Program-made: the position numbers and the translations under genes | Notes under the pieces: generated by a model | Database searches by the model: none | What the model was told of the DNA's origin: nothing | What the model saw: only the letters and a program-made list of their open reading frames with translations | NCBI RefSeq assembly: GCF_000002425.4 | Contig: NC_037272.1 | Location: forward strand, 1,872,982 to 1,936,981 | Length of the DNA: 64,000 nt | Origin: Physcomitrium patens | Lineage: Eukaryota > Streptophyta > Bryopsida > Funariales > Funariaceae | Direction of reading: 5' to 3' | In this document: piece after piece, positions 35,380 to 47,819 of the stretch | Layout of the letters: each line of letters starts with the position of its first letter | How positions within the stretch are numbered: position 1 is the first letter of the stretch

Positions 35380-35383
<4 letters not shown>

Positions 35384-35462
<79 letters not shown>
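35384..35462. repeat. Long (AT)n microsatellite
   Basis: About 39 AT units in a row, the longest simple repeat in the window. A second run follows at 35527-35551. It is self-complementary, so it could extrude a cruciform. Frames across it encode only Ile-Tyr repeats and are meaningless. Confidence 0.95.
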
Positions 35463-35468
<6 letters not shown>

Positions 35469-35518
35469 AAAAATATATATGTATAAAAAGAGCTATTTTT
35501 TTTTCCACAAATATACCA

Positions 35519-35563
<45 letters not shown>

Positions 35564-36169
35564 TGTATTAAATATGGTGAAGATAGATTTTTTTACACTT
35601 CTTCATATGTAAAAATATATATTGATGCATAGGGCTAAAACCAAAATAAAATTATATGTAGAAACAAGTATTAAAAAAAACACTTCCCACACTTATTAAA
35701 ATTACTCATTTAAAAATTATGTTTTTAAAAACGCGCCTGACTGTCACTTTATACATTATTTTTTAAAAAATAAAATAAGCAACTAAGTATGATGATAATA
35801 TTCATAAAAAGAAGTTATTCTTTTCTTTCTCTACGTCTCAACCAAGAAAAAGAAAAAATTATACATTTATTTCTAAGTTTCAAATGAAAAAAATTGATCT
35901 AACAACATTTGGAAAAAATCAGCATATACTAATAAGTAAGAAAGAAAGAAAAGAAAAAACTTAAAAAGAGAAGAAAAACTTAAACAAACAATGGGTATGG
36001 TTGATAAGGTTTTTTTAATTAAAGACTTTGTTCCACAAGTTATTAATTTTCCAAAGAGATTATGTACACCTCCATTAATATTCTCCATACAACGACTCAT
36101 GCTCTATCTTCCTTTAACTATCTATTTATCTATCTATCCGTCTAATTAAGCGAACAATATCTTTATGTA

Positions 36170-37440
36170 TAAATTTTTTTCTCCAACCAATTCTTCTAGT
36201 CTCGACATTATGAAGTCGAGCTATTAAATCACTCCAACCATTCAGATGTTTCAGGTTTAGGGTTAAATTCACATGAGTTAAAATCTGTGTCGTTTGGAGT
36301 GTAGGGTTTAGCGGCGCACCATCTGCATTGTATTGCATTCCATTGCATTGGTCCGCTCCGTTCATGAGCCATGGTCGCAGACTGCTGTGCGTCGGGTAAG
36401 TTTGGATCCGTGCACCAGGCCACCTCGACAGACAGATTCGTTACTCTAGTTTAGCGTGCAGCCCATAATTCTTAACGATCCCATCTAGAGGGGTAAATTT
36501 TTTAACTAATTAAATCTGCGAGTTCTTGCCAACGACACCGAGCGAGCTGCCATCATCAAAGAGAACGATGGTGTTTGCACCTCGCTTAGTCTCCCCTTCG
36601 AAATCGGTCTGTGCATCTTGCTGAGGATATGTCACCACTCCACTGTCTCAAGCAGCACCAGCAGCAATCACTGAAATCTTAAATTCTGACACATATTCCA
36701 TATCACTGCCAAACTGTTCCAATGTCCTTTCGAAAGCTCTCATGACGGGGTATACCACCACAAGACTTTGTCTGCATGCACAGAGCTTTCGTTAGTGATC
36801 ATGGTGCCAAAAAGAATTGATTACTATTTAGCAAAGCTTCTGTTGGTGCTCGTCTCGGAAACTTGGCATGTTCACTTTCGTACCGGGCATATTTCCAACT
36901 TGGAAAGTGCCAAGGAAGACTTGCTCGCCTTCTCATTGTGCATTGCATTGCTCAAGAGATGCCTCTGACGGGTGCTCACAGAAGCAGTTGATTCCTCTTC
37001 GTCAATTCGTCACAAGGAATCATTCAACTGATCCGTTCGATCAGGAGGGTCAATCAATATCCTGGTCACACTCTTCCTGCAGAAAAGCTATTCGATGTGA
37101 GGTACACGGGAAACTATGTTGTAGATTGTGATCCTTGAAAGAAATTTGAACTCAATTTTGTTGACAGTAGAGCTTCAGCCTCTCTTCAAAATTTGTGATG
37201 CAGCTCACATGCGAGTTGGAGGGGGCTTTTTGCTGGCGGCAATAGGCGTTCATTGATTTCATTTTCACTGGCAAAAGAAAGATTTGGCGAAAAACCCACA
37301 CTGTGAATGTTAGCATTCTCGGTGTAGATTACCTGACAATATTGCGTCACCTTGAGGTGCGATTTATTGTTTCTCAAGCTATTGCTTCGGTTGATGCACA
37401 TTGCCAAGTATTTAACGCATTTTCAATTTCGTCCAAATCA
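36170..37440. other. GC-richer island, no gene recognised
   Basis: Composition rises abruptly at 36170. Short frames on both strands read like protein, for example a plus-strand frame near 36531-36620 with TERAAIIKENDGVC, but stops interrupt them and no family is recognised. It may be the remains of one host gene continuing into the decayed segment to the right. Confidence 0.3.
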
Positions 37441-37446
37441 GACTAA

Positions 37447-37910
37447 TGACTAAGCCCTCACTAGCACTGGCACTGCAGGAGGAAGACCCACCCCTACAGA
37501 ATCAACTCTGCAAGCGTCGAAAATTGTGCAGGAAGCACCCCAGAGCAAGAAACACCATCAAAGTCGTCTTCATTTGAACTTGACCACTATCATGAAGCAA
37601 CGTTTGTTGATTTTCCCCCAAAAGGAATTACGATGACAATTCAGATGAGGATCTCGAAGAGGGTATTTTATTTGGTAGCTCACATCAGAATCAGTCTGAG
37701 AAAGAGAAACTCAGTATTTCAAACCAAATGGGTGCTCACGATATAGACTCAGGCATTGTTAAGCAGAGACGATAGCCACCTTCTGTTAACTCCATCTAAG
37801 ACTCTTTATTTGAAGCTCTTATGCTGAATAATGGAGATGGTAAGGTGGATCCTGGTATATGTCGACTCTGCTCCCTTTGTTTGCACAATTTGGAACACTG
37901 CAACTACGAA
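37447..37910 (+). pseudogene. Decayed host-type coding segment, family unknown
   Basis: Successive plus-strand frames read like one protein broken by small frameshifts. The order is GRPTPTESTLQASKIV, then ETPSKSSSFELDHYHEATF, then DDNSDEDLEEGILFGSSH with QNQSEKEKLSISNQMG, then stops. The acidic DNSDEDLEE and the Ser-rich stretch suggest a disordered linker. At least two frameshifts and two stops make it a pseudogene if it ever coded. The contrast with AT-rich flanks marks it as formerly selected sequence. I cannot name the family. Confidence 0.4.
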
Positions 37911-39905
37911 CCTATAACTTAGTTGATCCATTGTCTTGTCGACCACCCCCATATCCGATCAATAGTATGTCCTATTTTAGCTAGGTTGGCAACCTATTGT
38001 CCACCAAGTTTGACATTTTGTGGTTGACAATACATTGCTGTCTAGCAAAAATGGATTAAATACTTGTTAGAATGGATTTCTACCCAGTGGCAAAAAGCAA
38101 TTTTTGCATTAATGAATATAGATACAAGCAATGGCTGTTTATAGATGGGAGGCTACTTTGTTTATGCTCATATTGAGGTTGGTATGTGAGCTTCTAATCT
38201 TTAGAATTGCATTAGCTACATGGCAAAAATCCATACACAAGTGGTTGTGAATAAAATAAAGGTGGTTTGTGTTACTTCTCCATAGTTACAATTTGCAACC
38301 ATTGCATCCAATGTGAGACAAGTGTGGGAGATAAGTGAATGAATTTTAAGTTTCAAAGTACTCCAAAGTTACGAGCTTAAGAATTCAATGTGCCAAATTG
38401 GAAGATGGAGAGAGGCGACAACCTACGATACAATGTGCATTGCATTAGATGAGTGCAAGAAAGAAGTATGTATCTTTTCTTTCTCCCTTTTTTTTACTTT
38501 ATTGCTTTGAAGTATGTTGTGATTTTGTGATTTCTTGGAAAATATTTGAAAGTTATTTTTGAAGTTACATTATTTGATTGATCTAGGATTTACAAATTTT
38601 GCTCCCAGAATCCTTTGATCAGGCAAAGTAGATCGAGGGGCCTTGATTCAATGAGGGTTACATCAAATGCTAGCCTTTGTGAATATAAGATGCAAGTTAG
38701 TTATATCTTCTCTATTCGACTATTGCTTAAGAAGTCAACTATCAACCTCCTTTCTGTTAAAGTTTTGGAGGCCAAGGCTTAGAATGTACTTCACGTGGTG
38801 TAGATGTAAGAGACAAGAAGTAGACAAAATTGATTGGATAAGGTGATGGAAGGGTAACTTTGTAGGAAGTTCCAAAAAATTCTAACTAAGCCCTTTTGGC
38901 ATTTAGATGGGATCTTAAAGATTTTTGTGATTAAAAAAAGTGATGTTTTTGTATCTAGGATTATATGCAATATCTAAATTTAGAGCTAATTAGATATTGT
39001 AAAGTTATAGACTAATTAAAAAAAATACATACAAAATAGTGGTGCATAGTAGGAAGATAAAAAAAGAAAATTAAGAGCAATCTGAATATTAAGACCACAA
39101 AACAAAAAAAAAAACAAAACAAAAATTTATGTGTTCAAAGCAAAGCATCAATATTTGACAATGGACACTTTGTTCATGGTAAAAAGTCCTCAACAATTTG
39201 AGTATTAATATGTATAAGTTTCTCTCATTAAAAACATATGAAGTTTAAATTTTCTCCAAATATGAAGCATGTTGAACTATTCCACATGATTATATTCATT
39301 ATTTATGAAGTTGTGATTCATATACAAAATACCCATGGATTTTTTAATTTTAATTTTAATTTTAATTATTATATATATTTTTTAAATTGATCAAATTGAT
39401 TTGAATACTGTACATGTGTGAGTGTGGTCCTCTTTTGCAAAATACGAATCAAGTTGGATTGATGCTCCTTGTCATGTTAAGTTCAAAGTGGGATTAAAAT
39501 AAAAACTAAAAAGCTTTCAGTAGATTTTTTGGGTTAGCAAATTTTAACATTGATTTGAATGATTTTTTTGGATAACTTTTAAAGACATTATTTCAATTTT
39601 ATTTTTATATATTTTTATCAAATTTATTATTAATTTTAATTTTAAATATATTTTTTATAATAATTTTAATGTTCAACTTGAATGTTAAATTTATTGAATA
39701 CTTTTAAGAATATTATTTTATTTTTTTAGAATTTTTTTATTTATACTATTAATCTTGATTTGAATGAATTTTTTTACTATTGATAAATTTATTATTTTAA
39801 GTTTATTTATTTATTTATTTATTATTTTTAATATTAAGTTTAAATATATTTTTAATATTAATATTAATCATAAATTTGAATGTTAAGTTTTTGGATATTT
39901 TAAAG

Positions 39906-39952
<47 letters not shown>

Positions 39953-40549
39953 TTTATTATTTTAAATTTTATTTATACTATTAATCTTGATTCAAATGAA
40001 ATATTTTTAGACTATTATTAAAAATATTATTATAAAATTTTAAATTTTTTATTAATTATTATTAATAATAAATTTAAATTAGATTTTGATGATAAATTCT
40101 TAGAGTAAATAATATCACCTTATTTTATTTTAGTTTTTTAATGCATATTTATTTGACTTGTTTAATATATATTTATTTTACTTATTTCACACATAATTAT
40201 TTTACATATTTAATGCATAATTATTTTATTTATTTAATACCTAATTAGTGCTAGTGAGTCAAACTTTCTTATTGGGATTCAAGTTGATAATTATGAACAT
40301 CTAAAAATTTTATATTTATAGACTAGAAGAGTATTAAGGGGTTGTGAAGTTGGTGGAATAGGCCAAAAAAATGTAGTTAGGAGGAGACAAAGAAGAGGCT
40401 ATCAAGGTAGGGAGAGGGCCAACTTGAGTGGAGATGTAGATATGACAAGGATGAGGATAGAGAGCAAAGTATTGCTCTATAACAACTTTGACATCACGGG
40501 CATTCAAACAACTTTGTGACACATCAACAACCAACATTTGTAATGACTA
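37911..40549. other. Spacer, increasingly AT-rich
   Basis: 37911-38900 is intermediate in composition without recognised coding. 38900-40300 is AT-rich with (TTTA)n and an (AT)n run at about 39908-39946. A purine-rich block at 40330-40480 could be the 5' part of the DDE transposon that follows. No RNA gene seen. Confidence 0.5.
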
Positions 40550-40559
40550 TTATTAAGAC

Positions 40560-41322
40560 AATGCATGAATACCACTATCAATGTAAGAAAAAATTATTTA
40601 TGGAGTGATGAATAAATGAAAGATACATTAGTAGAATATCACGATGATAGAAGCATCAAAAAAATAGAGATAAACCATGATATTCCATACACAAATTTTA
40701 AAAAGTGGTGTTACAAAATGCAATATTTTACAAAAAGAGAAGTTAAAGGAACTCTAACCACAAAAGAAGTATCCAAAATTGTGATGTATATTTTAGCCAA
40801 GTATAATAGGGCCTAGATTTCTTGCCTACAACTTCAAAAATGATGGTTTTTATAATAATTAGGACTCAAAGTACTCCATTTAAGAATAGAATTCCTAGTG
40901 ACGAATGGTTGAAGTGATTTAAAAACCCTCACTTAGACTTCATAGTCAAAGTAGCACAAGCTCTTGCATCTTCTAGAACAAAAGTATTATTAAAAAAAAT
41001 TCAAAGCTTCTATGATAATCTAGTAGATTATATATATTGTATGGATATCTTCCAAAAAGAATGTCAAATTGTGATGAGTTTAATATGTAAGTAAGCAAAA
41101 ACAATAGTGCGCTTATCATAACTCAAAGAAATGTTTGTTAGATACATTTCATCATTTCAAATCAAAGAGAATATTTATTAGTATTGATTTATATCAATGT
41201 AATGGAGATCAACATATTGTCATTCTATATTTTTAAAGGTAAATGGTTTCAAAAAAACAACATAGAGCATTATAAGCCAAATACAATCATAGCAATGCAA
41301 CCTAAGGCTTGGATGATAAGTC

Positions 41323-41353
<31 letters not shown>

Positions 41354-41620
41354 GATTTCTCATTTTATTAAAAGCATGGGATGACTTGGTGGCATTTTTT
41401 TCTATATAAAGATATCTACTAATTCTTGATGGATATATAAGTTGTATTAGTATTAAAGTGGCAAGACTATCACACAATGCTAGATTAGACATTCTAATCT
41501 TACCATCTTACTTGTTATATGCCATGCAATCTCTACATATATGTATTTTTGGCCCTTCAAGAGATATTTCAAAAAATATTAAGATTATTAGATTTCTAGA
41601 AATCTAAATAAGGTTGCTTA
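40560..41620 (+). pseudogene. Pogo/Jerky-like DDE transposase relic
   Basis: The frame at 40616-40816 has EYHDDRSIKK and HDIPYTNFKKWC, matching the N-terminal psq-type helix-turn-helix, followed by TTKEVSKIVMYILAKYNRA. After a frameshift, 40861-41094 reads RTQSTPFKNRIPSDEWLK and VAQALASSRTKVL with SFYDNLV, the CENP-B-type DNA-binding domain. Further frames at about 41276-41300 (AMQPKAWM) and 41420-41580 (LILDGYISCISIK, then LPSYLLYAMQSL, then VFGPSR) match the DDE_1 endonuclease block LLILDGHGSH...TLPSHTSHALQPLDVSVFGPFK. The catalytic Asp of LDG is kept; HGSH has become YISC. Frameshifts, stops and a run of 25 T make it inactive. Terminal inverted repeats were not located. Confidence 0.75.
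41323..41347 (+). repeat. Poly(T) run of about 25 inside the transposase relic
   Basis: The run of T directly follows the AWM motif of the DDE domain, where the intact family usually has a Phe-rich stretch. It is probably a slippage expansion of TTT codons after loss of selection. Confidence 0.85.
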
Positions 41621-42769
41621 AAAACAAACTCTTCAACATTGGATGTCCTTGAGTTTAAAATATGATTTGACAATGAATAATATTGTCAAAGATTTCAGCT
41701 CTACTATAGTATCTTTTTGCTTAACAAATTCACAATGGACAATTACATGGATCTATGCCAAACTTACATGTAATCTCTAAAAGAAGTTGGATAAGGTAAA
41801 AATAATATAGTTGGAAATTTTACAAAGAATGAAGTTGATAGCATGTTGGTTCACAATATCCCATTGGATTTAGAACTAGCTCCAAATTTCACCATTGAAT
41901 ATTTTTTTGTTGATGCAAATGTATCAAATTTGGAATTGACAAAAGAAATTAGTGGATTAGATTCTACATGTTCTAATCTAGAATCTATAACTTGCTTTCT
42001 AATGCTGCCAACTTTTATAAACACGTTCAATCTAAAAAAATACAATGTAGATCTTATAGTAGATTTTTTTTAATCATTAATGTTATTTTTGGAAGTATAT
42101 ATGAGTATTATGTAGTAAATATGAGATTAAAATCTTAAATAAGAAAGAAAAAAAAGAGTACAAATTCAATGTAAAGAATTAAAATACAAAAAATTAGTAG
42201 ATCTAAAAGACATGAGGATTTTAAGAAAAACTCATCAAGTTGCAATAGTAGAAAAACAACCTTAGTAGACTATACAACAAAAAGTTAGTATGAAAGAAAA
42301 TGCTTGCAAGGCACTTGAGCGGAAATCTTTATACTTAGCTACATACAAAAGAGACATAATGCCATGATTTATAAGAGCAATAGGAGTCCTTGTACTAACC
42401 TTGCCAAGCCCTCTATACTAAGTTTTATGCATTATAATTGGCAAGAGAATCAAGAAAATCATTGAAGCAATCTAGATCTTTTACTCTTATATCAAATGTC
42501 AAAAAAAAACCAAGTGATATTAATAATATTGGTGATTTTTTAAACACTAATTTTATAGGTGCAAGGATTCTTTTTCCAAAGTAGAAGTTATAATAGGTGT
42601 TGTAGAGATGCCACGTCTAAAATTAGTATCACAAAAAATCTAATACTAAAATGGATATTTTTTCAGATTTGTGAAGAGTATCATAGTATTGTATTACGTA
42701 AAGTCTTTCTTGAGAATCCATTAGGTACCTGATTATAGAAGATAGAATGGAAATTGCTACAATAAAATC
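41621..42769. other. AT-rich sequence, probable remainder of the DDE element
   Basis: A plus-strand frame at 41843-42073 is open for 76 codons (NIPLDLELAPNFTIE) but matches nothing I recognise. It may be the C-terminal part of the same transposase. Nothing else is recognised. Confidence 0.35.
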
Positions 42770-43574
42770 CTAACTCTAATAGAATATTAAATAAACTCTA
42801 GTTAAACCTTAACAATACTAAACAAGTTTTAATCAAATTCAAAAGATACCTTAAAGAAATTACAAGAGAAACAATAAAAAATCTTAAAAGAGTTGAAAGA
42901 AGATTCACAATAAACCTTAAAAGAATATTTAAGAAGTCCTAAAAAAATATAAAAATAATCACAAATATATCTTAAATAAATCTCAATCAATTCTAATTTA
43001 ATCGTTGTTAAAACCATAATTTACTTCAATGAAATCCTAAAAAAATCCTAAATCCTAGACAAATCCTAAATCCTAAACCAAACCTTAGACAAATCCTAAA
43101 TTCTAAACCAAACCTTAGACAAATCCTAAATCCTAAATCAAATTCTAAACCCTAAACTAAATCCTAGAGAAATCTTAAATCCTAAATTAAATCTTAGATA
43201 AATCTTAAATCCTAAATTAAATCCTAAATAAAGCCTCAATCCTAAATCAAATCCTAAACCAAATCCTAATCCTAAAAAAAATCCTAACCAAATCTTAACC
43301 AATTCAATCTAATCTTAGTATTATTTAGAACCTCAATATCTTTTAATTGAAGAATTAATCTTACTTAAAAATTTACATACTTTTCAACAATTAAGTTAAC
43401 AACAAGCATACAAAATTTGAAGTTAATTTACTTATTAAATAAAAAAAAATCCTAAAATCCTCTTAAATGTTGGCTAGTCTACTACTCCAATCTAAATATT
43501 GAACTTCTAGTATCAATATTTTTTCTTCAAATCATTCAATTATCCTAAAATTTTACACACACATACATACACAG

Positions 43575-43639
<65 letters not shown>

Positions 43640-44010
43640 AAATTCTATTATCTTTACATATAAATTTAATCCCAATCCAACTAATAGATTGCTGAAGCTC
43701 TTAGAAATCCTAATTGCCTCTCAAAATCTAATTTTTGAGACCTCAACCTACTTAAAATTTAATAACCTTCAATTCAACTATTTGATCAAGCTCAAACTTA
43801 TATAATGAACTCTAGATAAGTATTCTCATAAGTCTTTAAAATTTGAATTTTAGATCTACTACCAAACTTATAAAATTTCTAAAACTTAATATTCTTTTTA
43901 TTTCACAAATTCGAGAGTCATCCAAAACAACAATGACTTTGTAAAGCTCTTGCAAAGTCATTACATATTCAAATTTCTACAAATTAACACTTAAAAAAAA
44001 CCTTTTTAAG
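42770..44010. repeat. Dispersed repeat with telomere-like tract, copy 2
   Basis: The core at about 43030-43300 has tandem AAATCCTAAATCCTAAACC and AAACCTTAGAC units. Flanking phrases TACAAAATTTGAAG (about 43408) and CTCATAAGTCTTTAAA (about 43828) match copy 1 at 28640-29950 in order and orientation. A (CA)n(TA)n run at 43573-43634 lies inside. It ends near the decayed LTR sequence into which chromovirus E inserted. Confidence 0.6.
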
Positions 44011-44288
44011 TTTACTCTCAAATTCTACCATTCAATTTATAAAAATATTAATGAGATTACTTTTTAGAATGTTTTAATAGAAGATTTTTAAAGATTTTAA
44101 AAATATTTTAAAAGGTTCTCAAAGGTTTTTAGAATATTTTAGCAGATTTTGAAAAATTCTAAGAGGATTAAAGAAGTTGTTTAAGATGCTTCTTAGAATT
44201 TTTATCTTCAAGTAATATGGAAATTTCTTTAGAAGCTTGTTAAGATTGCTTTGTCTTCAAGCAATATAAAAACTCTTCAAGAAGCTTC

Positions 44289-44849
44289 TGTCACGGACAT
44301 AATCATGTAAGCTAGTAATTACATATACAAATAAGTAGAAGTAAGTAAAAATAGATAAAAGTAAGTTAATTCTATAGCATTTAATATAAAAGCTTCTTAG
44401 AAGCTTCATAGACGCTGCTTTGACTTCATAGGTGTCTTTAATTGACTTTTTGGATTAGAAACGTGGTCAACAAGTTGGCCATGTGCCACACATGTTGTTA
44501 GCTTGAAGATCAAGCTAACTATGTGGCCCACACGTAGAAAAACTTGCCTTGTAAGTCAAGACATGTGTTCTACAAAGTCAACACATATTAGAGGTCCTAT
44601 AGAATGTTGCCACGTAGCCCCTAGTTAGATAGTATATATAGAGACAAGAGTGAAAGCTTCTTCACTCTTGTCAACTCCTTTCTTGCTTCTAGTCTAGTTT
44701 CAAGGATCTCTAGTTTTCTTGTCTTTTGGCAATAGCCATTCCAATTTCTCTTTCAATATACATACTTGTTTATTTATATTTTGTTACCTTTCTTTGAATG
44801 AAGGCTCACTTGTTTGAATTATTTTTTCATCGAGTTCTTGTCCTTGACA
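44289..44849 (+). repeat. 5' LTR of copy E
   Basis: 561 bp. A TATA-like TATATATAG lies near 44632-44640, followed by the transcribed leader. Differences from the 3' LTR are about 30, nearly all transitions. Confidence 0.93.
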
Positions 44850-44871
44850 GATTGACAAGAGTATACCTACA

Positions 44872-44881
44872 ATATCAGAGC
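44872..44881 (+). other. Primer-binding site of copy E
   Basis: ATATCAGAGC lies 22 bases after the LTR. It matches TGGTATCAGAGC, complementary to the 3' end of initiator tRNA-Met, with small changes. Copies B and F have decayed versions at the same place. Confidence 0.6.
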
Positions 44882-45413
44882 TTTGTCTAATCTTGATTAA
44901 GAGTGGATTACTCCTTTTTCTTGATAAGATATAAGCATATTAGAAGTTGCGGATTACCCTCTTCTAAACTGATATTGTCTTTAGTATTTTCTTTGTTCTC
45001 AAGTCCTCTCTTCTATTTGTCTTGAGCAATATTAGACATCTTCTTTCTTTTAAGTGTTATCTTGGCAGAACTTATTGAAATGAAGAGTGCAATGGTACAA
45101 ATGTAAGAGCAATTGAGGGAGTTAATGCTTGAAATGCATCAACTCAATTTGCCACCACAAGGAGCAACAAGATTGGTAGGAAGTGAAGATATAGAAATGG
45201 TTGGAGCTGCTTCAACATCTGCACCAAACTATGTCCTTTCTCCTATGGTAGAACGCCCTTCAAATGTAAGAGAACCAAGAATTGCCCTATCCAAGAAGTT
45301 TGATGGCACCAGATCCAAGTTTTGAGGATTTATCAATCAAGTGCAACTTGTGATTGAACTTCAACCCCAAAGCTATCCAACTCCAGGATCGCAAGTTAGA
45401 TTCATTGGTACGC

Positions 45414-46621
45414 TGTCGTGTTGTAATACGAGTATACCATGAAAATATAAAGAAAGGGGACTTTTATTAATGTTCACTTACCTCGAATATTGGGAGCAAC
45501 GACCAATTCCAGTACAAATACTGAGAGGCTAGGGTCAGTCACCCCGTTACAGTCAGCTGAGGCATATTGAAATGCTCCGTTCGATTCCAATAACGAGAGT
45601 CAACAGAAAGGGAAAGAACCAATTCAACGACGGGTGAGCCTGGTTCAAAGAGCCAATTGGATCCAATTTCAAGACATCCAATCCAGGTCCTATTACGGGC
45701 CTCTTACCCAATATAAGACCTGACTTGGTCGGGCAACCCAATGCAGATCAATTACGGGAACATCCAGGTCTTACTACGGGTCTTTTAGCCAATATGAGAC
45801 CTGAATTGGTCGGGCGACTCAATGTGGTCCAGATTACGGGGGTTCCGATTCCATTTCAGGCTGTTTTGTCCTTTGTGCCATTCCGGGAACGTCTTTTCGG
45901 TAAAAGGATCTCTTAAAGGTAAAAATGGAGGAGAGAACTCTGACGGCGGAGCCAATTTCAGATCCAAGATGAAAGATTACAGAAATTCAGAGGCTAGGGT
46001 TTGAAAGAGGGAAGAATTAGGGTTAAAGGGGAGGATAGGTTAAGAAATGAAGGGGAGAGAAGAAGGTTTTAGAAGGGTCAGAGAGCTAGCTTCATGCTTC
46101 AGGGCGGGGAAAAAAGATAGAGAATTGGATTTTTTTTTCTTCATAGGATTTTGGGAAGATTGAGGCAATCGTTGTTGAAGTCAGTGTTGTACTGGTGAAT
46201 CGGGATTTTAATGAAGTGGGTGTGATTACTCTTGACTGTTTTATGAAATCGAGTTACGTCTGTGATGAAGAATTAAAAGGGTGTCTATAGGATTGAATAT
46301 GCGGAGTGAATGAAATTTATTGGATTAATCTAACGAGACAGTCAGTGGATACAAGATCGTGAGTATAAAGCGGTATTGAAGATTAACAGTTTGGATTGTT
46401 TGGAGTTCTCTGTAACGTTTAGAGACCTACCGGCTAGGGCAAAAAAGATTTTGGCGAGCAGTCAAAGGACATCCGTATAGATTTTACGATATATTCTTGT
46501 AGTTGTTTATATTCCAACAGTTAAAAACTGATAAACTGCTTGAATGTTAGCGAATCTCCATACTACCTTCTACAACCAGACGCCCAACGCATTCTCGAGC
46601 AGGAAAGCACATAATACGACA
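45414..46621 (+). repeat. 5' LTR of element D
   Basis: 1208 bp, TGTCGTGTTG...AATACGACA. In two stretches compared by eye (about 550 bases) it differs from the 3' LTR at about 6% of sites, nearly all transitions. Open frames within it are LTR sequence and not genes. Confidence 0.92.
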
Positions 46622-46625
46622 CAAG

Positions 46626-46641
46626 TGGTGAATCAGACGTG
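46626..46641 (+). other. Primer-binding site of element D (probable)
   Basis: TGGTGAATCAGACGTG follows the 5' LTR after four bases. The TGG start fits pairing with a tRNA CCA end. I cannot name the tRNA with confidence. Confidence 0.45.
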
Positions 46642-46692
46642 AAAGCTTGAGGTGGAAGGTATTGGATTTCATTTGATTTTATTTTTATTTTT

Positions 46693-47819
46693 ATGGAAAA
46701 CAAAAATAAAAATTTTGAAGGATCTTTAGGAGGAGTTTCTAATGGGGGTTCTTCTAAAGGACAAGGTATGCACATGGATCTGTCTATTGCTAGTATGTTT
46801 CAAGCCTTCTCATTATCAATGCAGCAATAGCAAAGCAATGATCGAAAGGAAGCTTTGGCAACCAAAGCATTGCAAGCAGTGGTCAATAAAATTGATCAAT
46901 TTGATGGAAGGAATATTTCAAGGTATTTAAGATGTTATGTTCGTGAAATGGAATTAAATCGGGTTTTTGAGAAGAAAATGGTTGAATTATTTGAACTTGC
47001 CACGATATCGGAGATAAGAGACCATATTACATCGATTATGGATCGTTATGGGAATTCATGGGAGGTTTTTTCACATGCATTGAAAGACGAATATTTCTTG
47101 TAAGATGTTGATCGCGTTACTAAGAAGTTGTTTCTGGAATGGATTGAACGGCATAATAAGAATTTGCAAGCAACAGAGCTACTAAGGGAATTTGAGAGGC
47201 AGTACTCTCAATTATCAAAGGTAGAAAAATTGACATTGGAGTCGAACAAAGTTGATCTATTTCTTCAAGCTGCTGATGGAGAATTGCAAGGGAAATTAGA
47301 ACTCCTTCTTGAAGACAAAGAAGAAGATGAAGGATTGACAACAAAGTGGAAGAACATTGAAGATACGGTGGGGTTGCTTACAAAAAGAGAAAGGAGGAAG
47401 GATAGGAGCAATATTCCAAAAACAGTACAAGCACCCAAAGCTCCAGTATGTACAACACTACCAACAATGCCTACAGTTCAACCTTTGACATCCTTATCAA
47501 AGAAAGCAGATATGGGGATGGAAGAAATTATACGAGGAATGCAAGATCTTCAAATCAAATTGGCAAGACTTCTACAAACAATTCGAAGAATGTTTCAAAA
47601 CAAGGATATGTACAAAGATGCATTTGGTGTGATGACGCTTCACACACTAGAAAAGATTGCAATGAATTTATTAATATGATACGGCAAGGAATTATTTGCT
47701 GGAAAGATGGGAAGATAGCATTAAAAGATAGGAAGGATCTTCTTCAAACCAATTTTGGCAAGGAAGGAATGAGAGCATTGGTTCAAGATTACTTAAAAGA
47801 GCATGAAACAGTAGCATGA
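46693..47819 (+). pseudogene. Gag of element D
   Basis: The ATG at 46693 opens a frame with a Gly/Ser-rich start (LGGVSNGGSSKGQG), then VNKIDQFDGRNISRYLRCY and IMDRYGNSWEVF, a capsid-like region. It is broken by a TAG near 46828 and a TAA at 47101-47103. A frameshift lies around 47450-47600, after which a second frame carries the CCHC zinc knuckle CIWCDDASHTRKDC (about 47610-47660). A further TGA at 47817 separates it from the pol frame, which continues in the same register. The stops fit CAG, CAA and CGA losing a C. Confidence 0.8.

Larger units (their letters stand above)
28431..36165. other. AT-rich desert with microsatellites
   Basis: No protein-coding stretch rises above chance. Content seen: the telomere-like repeat unit (separate entry) and (TA)n runs at about 28829-28853, 32100-32150, 33164-33187, 33918-33957 and 35384-35462, plus (TTTA)n at 34241-34260 and 34615-34642. 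The rest is probably transposon sequence decayed past recognition. Confidence 0.6.

Noticed and set aside
35371-35571. Open frame across the long (AT)n run
   Set aside because: It encodes only Ile-Tyr repeats; it is a product of the microsatellite.
43573-43634. Possible CRISPR-like or satellite array
   Set aside because: It is a simple (CA)n then (TA)n microsatellite with no spacers.
45553-46004. Several 60-codon frames on both strands at 45.5-46.0 kb, repeated at 52.7 kb
   Set aside because: They lie inside the two LTRs of element D and appear in both copies only because the LTRs are duplicates.
47120-47344. Minus-strand frame opposite element D gag
   Set aside because: Shadow of the real gag frame on the plus strand, which has recognisable domains.
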